A DNA stretch of 64,000 nucleotides from Adiantum capillus-veneris. Taxonomy: Eukaryota > Streptophyta > Polypodiopsida > Polypodiales > Pteridaceae. The position numbers were made by a program, and so were the translations under genes. How positions within the stretch are numbered: position 1 is the stretch's first letter; every line of letters begins with the position of its first letter. The notes below the pieces were generated by a model. That model was not told the DNA's origin. It saw only the letters and a program-made list of their open reading frames with translations, and made no database searches. The stretch spans positions 55,597,768 through 55,661,767 of the forward strand of contig CM043944.1 in assembly GCA_014529385.2 (NCBI GenBank). The letters are read 5' to 3'. Below are positions 1-9,385 of this stretch, one piece after another.

Positions 1-1415
1 TGATTTAATGATCATTAACATAACCATGAGAGAGATCATGATGTATTTACAAGTTATTGAGGTGCTACAAATGATCTATTGGGTTGATGGAGTAAGAGAT
101 TGTAGAATAGAAAGAGTGGAGGATAGAGTTGCACTTCCTCCAAAGAGGAGGGTTAGGAGGGAGGATGTGAAAGAGGGAGAGTTGGGGTTTTCTCTACTAT
201 TGATCAATAAACAACATGAAGTTGAAAATATAGGTGTGTGTCATTGAGTCTCTCCAAGGGGGGCTATTTATAGTTGTGTAGGAGTGGGATTATGCTACAC
301 TTAATTAGGATGAGTGATTAGCCCTAATTAAGTGTCCTTTGACCACTCATTGAATATTGGACATATAAGGGACTATTTATTCACCAAAAATATCATTTTA
401 GACCGTGAAGGCTCCATAGAGGTGCATAATGTAGGTGGGCCCCACCATGAGGCCCTACGGGTGGCTCCTGCGGGGTATTTCAACTTGCTTGTCTTGGCAT
501 TTAGAAAGCATCTTTAGGTTGGTCCCATCACATGCAAGTGACCTTGAACACTCATTGCTCTTCTAGAAGATGATTAGGGAAAAAATAAGATCTCACCCTC
601 TTGATTTACTTGATTTACAGTTCCCTTTTGCTATGAATCTGACAGATTTATACTATTTTAACCATAACTTTTTACCTGTAGCTCGGAATGACATGCTTCA
701 AAAGGCAAATTTGACCTTCTCAACATTTTTGATATGAATTTGGACTATTCTTCACGCCCATGCACCAAGGAATTTAGTTTGGAAGGTCCACCCTAGGCTA
801 CGGAACCTTTTGCTTCCAAGTCTTCTTGTATGGGCCCTTTGCTTGTATGCATCCAAGGGGAATCATGCTTTTTCAAAAGGGTATGATGCTTAAACAAATA
901 GAGGAGGGCCCAATATTATTTGCTTGTGAAAATCATATACAATTTGAGTCTTTTTGAAAGGATAAAAACTATATGTATATTCTTAAGAGATATTGGGCCA
1001 CCTATGTAGGGAGCATAGAAGACTTGTAGAGATGGACCATAATCTTTGGTAAAGACAAGTGGAGACTTGATTTTCCATGGTAATTTATCTATATGGGATG
1101 GAAGATGGATATATTATTTTTCTACTACTAATTCACAAGAGGTAAGAAAGTTTGGGGGTAGATAGTTGGTTATTGTATGCTTACTTTTATTTACAAAGCA
1201 AAAAAGAAAAGGGTGGTTATATAAATATATGACTAACGTGACATTTTTGGGAAGAGTACAATGTATGTGTCACCACAAAGGTTAAATGAAGAGCGGGAAT
1301 TTACTCTAGATAACTTAATAGCGTAGAAAAATATATACACATATGAGGAAGAGGACGTTGAGTAGGCTGAAAAAATGTAGCAAAAAGATGGTTACTATTT
1401 TATGCCACTCACTAC
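1..1415. other. AT-rich flank left of element A, no gene recognised
   Basis: No protein family or RNA gene is recognisable here. Short open frames exist near the left edge, but they show no motif and carry purine-rich low-complexity runs. The stretch contains one strong inverted repeat (listed separately). Its last bases, ACTAC at 1411-1415, include the target-site duplication of element A. It may be part of another decayed LTR element whose body lies outside the window, but nothing proves this. Confidence 0.5.
297..335. repeat. Perfect 13-bp inverted repeat
   Basis: ACACTTAATTAGG at 297-309 is the exact reverse complement of CCTAATTAAGTGT at 323-335, separated by 13 bases. The arms are AT-rich and could form a hairpin. 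It lies about 30 bases downstream of a TATA-like run (ctatttatag, 274-283), so it could sit in the start of a transcript, but no gene is seen. It could also be a remnant of a small inverted-repeat element. Confidence 0.7.
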
Positions 1416-3145
1416 TGATAGCCGTTTTTCGGCTCTCATAAAATAATTTTAAGAAGCCACTTCACCCCACAAAAACACCCTAGCACAATGACTAGGCTCG
1501 CTTTTTCATTATAAATAGTGTACGTGTGTTTAGGTTTTTATCATATTTTTTTATATCAAATCATTGAGTGAGTCATTGGGCTAGGAGACCAAAAAAATAA
1601 ATTTATAATATTACGGTCCTAATTACATGTAAATATTTTATATCAAATAAAGGACCTAAATATAAAGGGTTTTTTGTATTTATATAAATATATATTCCTA
1701 GGTGTGCGTTATCAAGCCTAAGTATTCTAGCTTCCATCACATGTCATTCCTTATCCATATTTTACTATCATTCTATCACTTAAGCTCAACTCACACAAGC
1801 CTTGAAAATCCTTTATGTGACTTCATCGTAAAAATTCACCAATAACCTTATCAGCTCCGTCATATTTTTTTCCATCCTTTCCAGTTAAATATTCACAAGT
1901 AAATAGATTTCATCTTCAAATAAATTCCTTAAATCACTAAAAGTAGAGAATAATTGTGGGTCCCTTCCCTCATGATTTTTCTCCTTTTATTTTATATATA
2001 TTTTTCCACCATGCATCCCATGTGTCCATTTTTCATGACTAGCTAGCCTATCTTCTTACCCCACAAGTATATATTATATTTGATACTTATCCTATACCAT
2101 ACATGTGTGAAAGCTCCTTGGCAATATTAGATCATGGTTGATGTATGGGGGGCTCACTTGGAAGACTACAAAGGAAAAAGAATCAAATAGTGGCCCACTT
2201 CAAGCTTTATTAGGTGCTGCAGGGACAGGTTTTTGCTCGAATTTTGGCACCTTCTTATGATCCGAATTTGAGGATACTTCCAAAAAACAAAACGTAGCTC
2301 ATAAGCTGAAGTATTTTCCATAATGTTTTCAGAAATTTTGAAGTGAAGGGAGATTTTACATGAAATTTATGGCCGACTTCAAAACTGCCACCTCATACAC
2401 CCAAAAAATCTTCCTATTTCTCTCACCCTTCCACACACCTACTCACTCTTACACACTCCTCCCTCTCCTTCCAAGTCCCAAACCTGCAACTCCCATGTCC
2501 TAATTCACCCTCTTCACCATTGCCACTTCTCTCACACCTCCATAGCCTTCATCCTCCATTTCTACACCCTATGTGTCCCCCTTTCTCTCTACATATATGT
2601 CCATATTACCATACTCTCTTCAGCTTTGTAAAGAACTTCACAAAATCAGCAAAATCCCAAGGTTAACCTCTAAAAATGAAGTCTTTTATCATGCATTTTC
2701 CAAGGTTTGAAGATAACATAGCTTCATCGACACGCGCTACTTCGCCACGCTCACCGCTTTTTCTTCCGGTGTTGTAAAGAGATGAATGTCAACTTCTCCA
2801 AAGCTTCAACCTCTCTTTACAAGCTCATCCCTTCTCTAACTTTTCTCATTATATATCTCACCATTTGGTGAATGATTTTGTAAATATTTTGTAGTGATAA
2901 TTACTAACTACTAACCACTAACCTTATTGTAAAATGCACCCTCTACTAAAGTAGGCACTCACAAATTATTCACTCAATCCTCTCTCCTTTCATCCTCAAT
3001 AATTATCTTCCCTTGAGCCCACATCCATGTGACTCAAAGGACAAGAGAGACCCATCCTCATTTTAAAAAATAAAAATATGCATAATCTTTTATTCCTTCA
3101 AATAAACTTGATTAGGCCTACTAATCCTAATCGCGGCTTCTAAAA

Positions 3146-3157
3146 CCTATAAATAGA
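3146..3157 (+). promoter_or_regulatory. TATA box of element A 5' LTR
   Basis: CCTATAAATAGA is a strong plant-type TATA box. The same motif is present at 14173-14182 in the 3' LTR and at 8535-8544 in solo LTR B. Transcription would begin near 3180, making U3 about 1.76 kb. A polyadenylation-like AATAAG near 3385 would then end R. Confidence 0.75.
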
Positions 3158-3560
3158 GCCCTTCTCTCCCTTGTAAATCATCACATGATAATACTACACC
3201 ACACCATTCTCAACACATAACACACCACTCTTCAAGCCTAGTTGTGTAGAGTGAGTGCATTGTGAGTGCTCTATTCCATCACTACACATAGGTGCATGGA
3301 GAAGCTTGAAGTTAGTTATGCCATCTAGAGGAGTGGAGTGATACCATACTCTACATCACACTTGTAGCCTACTCTTGTCCATAAATAAGATTCATAGTTT
3401 TGGGTGCAATTGTATGCTGCAACTAGGACTCTTCTCTCCAAATTGACTTGATAAGTTGACTCGTCAGGTGGTTGAAGGTATATTGTCCTTGAAGTCTGTT
3501 GTGCTATTTCATCCTTGATGGTTTGAGGGCTTGTTGAATTGTTTGCCTAAAAAGTCAATT

Positions 3561-3605
3561 GTAAGAGGGTGCTCGGTGAGAGGGCTCCCGTGACCCTAAG
3601 ACAAT
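3561..3605 (+). other. Conserved U5 stem region (AGGGT/ACCCT)
   Basis: A block reading GTAAGAGGGT...GAGAGG.CTCCC...ACCCTAAGACA is kept in every LTR of the A/B/C family: 3561-3605, 8922-8965, 14586-14630, 37398-37443 and 46888-46933. AGGGT and ACCCT can pair. In element C the outer pair becomes GGC with GCC, which still pairs. This suggests RNA structure in the genomic transcript rather than coding. Confidence 0.55.
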
Positions 3606-3819
3606 TTGTGTATTGGAAACAAGGTCAAGTTTTTTGTTGTCTCTCTAATTCTCATCAAGCTTTGTGTGCATCTAGTCTTCGAGGCTAAGATTGAGTTGCT
3701 CAAGTTGATTTGTGCTCTTTACCTCTCTCTAACGTGCTGAATGTTTGTGTTTGGTGTGTGTGGCTATCTTGCATTCGCCTCTCTTTGTGCATTTGAATAC
3801 AAGGAGATATCACGTGCGT

Positions 3820-3851
3820 CCTAGTTTGCATCTACAACTAGGTGGTGCCCC
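3820..3851 (+). other. U5 hairpin with adjacent primer-site look-alike
   Basis: CCTAGTT (3820-3826) pairs with AACTAGG (3836-3842), followed by TGGTGCCCC (3843-3851). That last motif matches the start of the real primer site at 4004. The stem is conserved in solo LTR B and both C LTRs (one stem substitution, CCAAGTT, in the 3' LTR of C), while the loop changes in sequence and length. A role in packaging, dimerisation or tRNA placement is inference. Confidence 0.55.
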
Positions 3852-4003
3852 TTTTCTTGTTTGGTTTATGGTTGTGGGTTGTTGTTGTCTCTGATTGTGC
3901 TTGCCCCAACCCCATTTGAGCAGCACGGGAGCCTCGAAGGGTGTTTAGAGGCCGCTCTTCGTGTTGCCCGCTCTTCTTGTTGCCCGCCCCAGACCGCCTC
4001 AAA

Positions 4004-4020
4004 TTGGTGCCCCCACTGAG
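4004..4020 (+). other. Primer binding site of element A
   Basis: TTGGTGCCCCCACTGAG begins two bases after the LTR end and starts with the TGG expected to pair with a tRNA CCA end. The identical site is at 38005-38021 in element C. Closely related sites are at about 34037 (element H) and 57645 (element D). I cannot assign the tRNA: the implied tRNA 3' end is GTGGGGGCACCA, which I do not recognise. Confidence 0.85.
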
Positions 4021-4049
4021 AAATGAGCGGTTGTGTTAGCATACACAAG

Positions 4050-4055
4050 GTAAGT
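4050..4055 (+). other. Candidate 5' splice site downstream of the primer site
   Basis: ACAAG/GTAAGT is a near-perfect plant 5' splice site, 30 bases after the primer site, the position where retroviruses keep a major splice donor. Similar GTAAG donors lie in the leaders of element D (57711) and element H (near 34320). Element C lacks an obvious equivalent. A spliced transcript for leader ORFs or pol is inference. Confidence 0.4.
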
Positions 4056-4078
4056 TTTCAAAAACTAGTTGTGTTTAC

Positions 4079-4315
4079 ATGAACAATCCACCACCTCCTA
4101 ATCCTGCTCATGCAATTCAATTTCATCAGTTTCATTGGGTGCAAGGGATTAGGATAAATATTCGCATTGATAGAAAAATCTTTTTTCAACAACGTATTGT
4201 ATTCCTCTTTGGTGCTGAAGCATTAAGAGATATTCTACAATCTCCAAATCCTATTATACTCCCACTTGTAGACTATAATGTCTCTTTTGATGTACATGTG
4301 TTTATCTTGTTTTAG
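4079..4315 (+). CDS. Leader ORF S1 of element A, unknown family
   Basis: A 78-codon ORF with an ATG start lies between the primer site and gag. I do not recognise the protein. It carries a proline/asparagine-rich start, then a block of about 55 residues ending in NPIILPLVDYNVSFDVHVFILF-like hydrophobic sequence. The same block occurs in element C at 38315-38533, with many conservative changes, and in the neighbouring ORF S2, so S1 and S2 are tandem paralogues. Survival of open frames in two diverged copies suggests past coding selection. It is small, basic to neutral, with a hydrophobic C-terminus but no clear membrane helix. Some Tat elements (for example Ogre) carry an extra ORF before gag; whether this is related is unknown. 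Confidence 0.55.
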   Translation: MNNPPPPNPAHAIQFHQFHWVQGIRINIRIDRKIFFQQRIVFLFGAEALRDILQSPNPIILPLVDYNVSFDVHVFILF

Positions 4316-4323
4316 CTAGGTTA

Positions 4324-4536
4324 ATGAATCAAGAGGACTTGTATCGTACATTCATTCCTTTGGCTAGACAAGACGTGCATGTAATAGTTGGCACAAAGTT
4401 ACAATTTCAACGTGTTTTCCGTCGTATGTTTGAACCTAGGCAAGTAGCGGCTATCAATGCCTCAGTCAATCCGTTCATTTTGCCATTGATTTGCTACGAT
4501 CTAAGCTTTGACGTTTACATTTTCATTCTACTTTGA
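4324..4536 (+). CDS. Leader ORF S2 of element A, paralogue of S1
   Basis: A 70-codon ORF starts with MNQEDLYRTFIPLARQ and ends DLSFDVYIFILL. It aligns along its length with S1: KLQFQ...F..MF, then NP.ILPLI.YD.SFDV.IFIL. A degenerate copy lies in element C at 38082-38293, where it precedes the S1 copy, so the order of the pair is reversed between the two elements. Function is unknown. It ends about 57 bases before the gag ATG, leaving no room for the larger accessory ORFs seen in element C. Confidence 0.55.
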   Translation: MNQEDLYRTFIPLARQDVHVIVGTKLQFQRVFRRMFEPRQVAAINASVNPFILPLICYDLSFDVYIFILL

Positions 4537-4592
4537 AATTTGATTTTGCAAAACAAAAAATAAAATTAAAAAAAATGAGTAAAACCAGCAAC

Positions 4593-6687
4593 ATGGATAC
4601 AACAAGGCAAATGAGTGGCTACCCCTTGTTCTTTGGAGAGCCTGGGGAGGATGCATAATTATTCTTAGCAAATTTCAAGATGTCTTGCCGTATCAAGAGG
4701 ATAGTAACTGATCAGGAATGTGTAGAAATGTTTGAGGTAGTCCTTAGGAAAGATGCTAGCACTTGGTTTCACTCTTTGCCTGAGGAAGTTAAGGGTAATT
4801 ACACAGAAGTTTTGAATCGTTTCAAGAAATACTTCTTTGATCCCCAAAACACTCAAAAACTATGGCAAGACATTGTTTCTCATAAGCAAAAAGACTTAGA
4901 TGACTACTACTTGTACAAGCAAGAGTTTCTTTGTCTTTGGGCTCTATGGATACGAAATGTTGCTAACCCTGGTGATGGTGCAAAATTTCTAAAGAAGGAG
5001 AGGTTCATAGCCGGACTCTTTCCTGACCTTAAGGTGAAAGTTGAGGCGGGTGCACCTGCTACCTTTGATGCAGCTGAAACTAGGGCTGCTGAGAAATATA
5101 GGAAACTCAAGTGCTTAAGGGGGGAGGTTCCAATAGAAGGTCTTAGACCCAAAGGTAAGTCACAAGCATCAAAATCTAAGGAGCTTCCTGAGGTAACATC
5201 AGAAATGATTGAGAAGTTAAATGAATCTTTAAGCAGCCTGTCAATTCACCTTGCACATGCTGTAGGTCCAAAGGGACAAGCAAAGAAGTCTGAAGAGCGA
5301 GATCCACGACCTAGGAGAGTCTTGCAATGTTGGAATTGCGGTGAGTCTGGACATGGGATGTATAATTGTCCTTGGCCCCGTGGGGAGCCAGGGAGACCTA
5401 GCTTGAATTACCCAGTGATGAGTGCATGTGAAGGAACTAGTTAGCAACCATGACTTCTACAAAGGCCAAATGGAGCAAGGCCACCTCCACAAGGAGTGGA
5501 AGGAGTTCCACCTTTGCCAGACCCAAATGTGCATGTGGTAGAGGTGACAAATTCAAGAGAGGTTGACATGGAAGCAAATGGCATTAAGCGTGGCCGAGGA
5601 AAAGGTAAGGAGAAAGAAGGGGTTACATCACAAAGTGACCGTGGACGAGAAAAGAAGGCAAAGGAGACCAAGGACGCTAAGAGGAATCGACGTCGTATCA
5701 ACCTCCAAGACTTCCCTCTTGGACATGGTATGGCTCCATACAACCTATTGGAAGACATGAGAGGTAAGGGTCCTGATATCTCATGGCCTCAGTTTCTTGA
5801 ATTATTCCCACAAGATAGGAGGGATTTAACAAAGGCAATTAGCACTAGGAGAAAGTTAAAAGAGAGCGTGCCTGTTGTAAAAATTTCACATGCTGAAATG
5901 AATGAGGATATTACACATGTGCTAGATTGTTACATCAAAGGAAGCTTGGTTAGGAAAGGTCTAGTGGATGGGGGTGCACAAATTTGCATCATGACAGAGG
6001 GACTCATGAAAAGACTAGGCATGCACATCCATGAGACACTTGAAATCAAAGTGAAGATGGCAAACAATAGCAAAGCTAGGTGTGTAGGCATTTGTAAAAA
6101 TGTTTTTGTAGAGGCCTTTGGCATTAAGAAGGCAGTGGATTTCTATGTCATGTCTACCAAAGGAAATGGTTACCCATTTATCCTAGGAAGACCATGGCTA
6201 ATGAAAATGCGAGCTTTGCAGGATTGGGAGAGTGGAAAATTAATTTGCAGGAATGACAATCATAAGAAGGTTTTCTTTGACATGAAGGAGCAACGCCAAG
6301 AGGAGCTCCATGAAGAATCATCTCAAAGTGAGACGGAGGAAGGCTGGACCGATAGCACTTCAGAAGGAGAAAGTAGCGGCAGCATTACTGAAGAGGAATC
6401 TTCCATCGAAGTCATGGGGGTAAGGTTTAAGCCAAACAACCAAGAGACCTCTTGCCCAGGTTTGGAAGAGGTAGGTTCCCAAGAAAACCAAAATGTGCAA
6501 GATGAAGGAATGTTAGAAGGTATGTTGTCTACAACACTTACAAAGGACGAAAGAGAGGAGTTCAAATGTGTGCTAAGGAAATTTCCTAGGCTTTTTGCTA
6601 AAGACTACACCGATGTGCGTGGAGTAGATGCTGTTCAACACAAAATTGAGTTGAAGCTAGAGGCCACACCTAAGGCTCAGAAGCTAC
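4593..6687 (+). pseudogene. gag-pro: gag-protease region of element A, two in-frame stops
   Basis: One frame runs from ATG 4593 into protease and continues as pol. Gag core (about 4680-5150) is followed by a C-x2-C-x4-H-x4-C zinc knuckle at 5328-5369 and a basic linker. Next comes an aspartic protease with the LVDGGAQ active-site motif near 5961-5985 and the downstream ILGRPWL motif near 6181. Compared with element C, GAA has become TAA at 4656 and CAG has become TAG at 5442. The frame is then cut by solo LTR B. Gag forms the particle and binds RNA; protease cleaves the polyprotein. Shorter internal ORFs starting at 4680 and 5496 are parts of this frame, not separate genes. Confidence 0.88.
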
Positions 6688-7751
6688 TGATAGCCGTTTT
6701 TCGGCTCTCCATAATTGCCATACTAGATTACTCCACCCTACCAAATTCACCCAAACGCTATGGCTATCCCTACCATTTCACTGTACATAGGCGTGTGTGA
6801 GTTAGGGGGCTTTTCCCATATCTTCTTAAAAACCCTCAGCTAGCTAGTCACTGGGCTAGGTGAGCCAAAAAAAATAAATAAAAAATAAAAAATAAAAGTA
6901 TATTATGGCCTCTTTGTGTGTAAATATTTCATTGTATATATGGCCTAAATATAGGGATTTTTTATAATTATTTTGGTATTTTATTTAAATATTTCTACTT
7001 AGGTGTGTGTTTTATTAAACATATGTACACCTTCTTTCATCCTCTTACACCATAAGTATATTTTTTGCCAATATGTACATACTCTAACCTTATATTTTTC
7101 CTTTATACAAATCACTCCCACATTTTCACCCTCACCCTCGTGAAAACAAAAAATTGATTTCTACTCATTGGTCAAGTTTATTATATTATTTACTTGCATA
7201 CCTTTTCCTCTTTCACCCAAAATAATTCAAAGAGGGACCATATCATATGATTCCAATATCTTTCCATATCCATAACTCCTCCATATTTTTATTATTATTT
7301 TTACTCATTATTCTAACACCATGTGCTCATTGAGCTAAAGTCCATGAATAGTCCATACACTAGTCCCACCATGTATATATTTCTTTATTCACCAATAATC
7401 CTCCTCCATGCATGTGTCAAGGGCAACTTGGATGCTTTGTATTATGATATGACAAAGGAGGGGCTCACTCTTGGATGCATTGTACAAATTCAACAAAGGA
7501 GGGGTCCACTAAAAGACTTTTGCAAGCATAAAAACAGGCTTTTTGGTGAGAATTTTGGCACCTATCTCCACTCCGAATTTGGAGCAGTGGTCAAAAGAGA
7601 AAATGTAGCCCACGCTCTGAATAATCACCTCAAATGTTTTCATGATTTTTGGAGCTACCAGCGGTGAGCTATGATTTTTTGAGTGGACCCCAGTCTGCCC
7701 ACTTTTTTCACAAGTAGCCCATAGTCTTCTCTCACCTCTTTCCACACTTCT

Positions 7752-7771
7752 ACACACACACACACACACAC
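7752..7771. repeat. Short (CA)n microsatellite in solo LTR B
   Basis: About ten CA units lie in the pyrimidine-rich U3 of solo LTR B. Apparent open frames across it are by-products of the repeat. Confidence 0.8.
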
Positions 7772-8314
7772 ATTTCTCTCAATCCCTCACTCAAACCTGC
7801 ACCTTCAATGGTTTCTCTCACCTTCTTCACCATTAACCTCCCCACTTACTCCCATAGCTCTCATATGAGCTCTCCATGTACATACACCATCTCTATGCCT
7901 CTCTCTATTATCTCCAAAGTACAATTCCATCTTACTCCTTATATATATACATAAATTCAGCATGTGTACCATGCTTAACCTCTGCAAATCAAAAGATCTC
8001 ATCAACGGAATTACCATTTTCATCACGATGATCAACCTTGGCAGCGGTGGCGTAAAGAAGAGAAGACGAAGAAGAAGATCGATGGTCATTTTGAGAACCT
8101 ACACAAGTAAGTCCAAAACTTCTTCAAGCTTCACCATCACAAGGATTTGCTCACTTCATTCAACCATCTTACTCCAACCATCCCACCCATTCTACCCATT
8201 GTAAATATATCATTAACTTTCTAGTGATTACTAACACTAACCACTAACATACTAACACAAAATAGCCATTGACCTAACCATAAAAGACACCTCACCTCAA
8301 GACATGTGTATAGT

Positions 8315-8316
<2 letters not shown>

Positions 8317-8363
<47 letters not shown>
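8317..8363. repeat. (CT)n microsatellite in solo LTR B
   Basis: About 23 CT units lie in U3, roughly 170 bases before the TATA box. Element C carries longer (TC)n tracts, but in U5, downstream of its TATA box, so dinucleotide tracts occur in more than one position in this LTR family. Confidence 0.9.
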
Positions 8364-8365
<2 letters not shown>

Positions 8366-8534
8366 TACTTACTTTCACCTTATCTACCATCAATAATGCT
8401 CTCTTTTGAGCCCACACCCATCACTCAAGCAGACAAAGAAGGCCCACAATGTTTTGATATTCAAAAAAATCATAATCCTGATTTGTTAGCTTGTAAATTA
8501 GGATTTCCAATAATCCTAATGAGGGGTCTCCAAC

Positions 8535-8544
8535 CTATAAATAG
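8535..8544 (+). promoter_or_regulatory. TATA box of solo LTR B
   Basis: CTATAAATAG matches the element A TATA motif. With AATAAA at 8746-8751 downstream, the R region would be about 200 bases. The solo LTR could still drive transcription into the downstream pol remnant of A. Confidence 0.7.
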
Positions 8545-9385
8545 GCCCCTCTCCTTCTTGTAAAACAACCTCCAATATCTCACATAGCACCCCAACACTC
8601 TATGCGTGAGGAGAGACTTAGGTGTAGCAACCACTTGTGAGCTTCACTCTTGGTGTGAGAGAAGCCTTCAAGCTACACATTGCAAGTGAGAGAGCGTGAG
8701 TTCCACAAATCTCAAAACCACTATTGTATATGCTCCTTCATCATCAATAAATTGAGGTTTGGTGCATCAAAGGCATGATTCGACGTTCAAATCTTCGTCC
8801 TTCCATTTGTGCAATACGGTTTGGTGAATTCAAGGTGACTTGTGTATTTTGAGTTTTTATCGGTTGATCTTGATTTTAGAAAGTGTTTTAGTGTGTTTTT
8901 CATTGCCAGTTTTTTGTCCATTGTAAGAGGGTATTGTGGTGAGAGGTCTCCCACACCCTAAGACAGTGTGTGTGTGTGTTTTGGCAATGATTAGCAATCA
9001 CTAAGCATTGAGTGAGTTTTGTACAAGTTCTACGATAGCATCATAATGAACCATCTCCATTTGCAAGTCACAAATAAGGTATTACGCAAGATCCTTTCCT
9101 CTCTCTCTTCCCTTTGCTCTAGCTCTCTTTGGTCCATTTCATGTGTGTCTTGGTGTGAGGTTGCTTGTGTGTGTTGTGTGGTGCATCTTCTTGGTTGTGC
9201 CAAAATCTCTCTTGTGTCCTAGTTCGCATACCATAACTAGGTGGTGCCCCTATCTTGTTTGGGTTTGGCTGTGGGTTTGTTGTTGTGTTGTGCTTGTGGT
9301 TGCCCCAGCCCCAATTGAGCAGCACGGGAGCCTTGAGGGGTGTTTAGAGGTCGCCTCTCTTGTTGCCCGCCCCGGACCGCCTCAC

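Larger units (their letters stand above)
1416..4001 (+). repeat. 5' LTR of element A
   Basis: The LTR opens TGATAGCCGTTTTTCGGCT and closes ...CGCCTCA, and repeats with high similarity at 12580-15011. U3 spans about 1416-3175, with a TATA box at 3147-3156. R probably begins about 30 bases further on. U5 ends just before the primer site. The 3' copy lacks about 120 bp corresponding to roughly 1727-1847 and a further ~20 bp near 1930, so recombination or deletion has acted since insertion. Confidence 0.93.
6688..9385 (+). mobile_element. Element B: solo LTR nested in element A pol
   Basis: A 2.7-kb unit opens TGATAGCCGTTTTTCGGCT and ends ...GACCGCCTCA, like the A and C LTRs, but has no internal region. 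It is flanked by CTAC at 6684-6687 and 9386-9389. Element C shows the uninterrupted sequence (AAGCTACGAAGGC near 41745), which proves an insertion with a 4-bp duplication. Its U3 is closer to element C's than to element A's. It formed by LTR-LTR recombination after a full element inserted. It contains a (CT)n run (8317-8363), a TATA box (8535-8544) and AATAAA (8746-8751). Confidence 0.93.

Noticed and set aside
5441-5758. Minus-strand ORFs opposite gag-pro of A and C (also at 40523-40825)
   Set aside because: Shadows of the real plus-strand frame; duplicated only because gag is duplicated.
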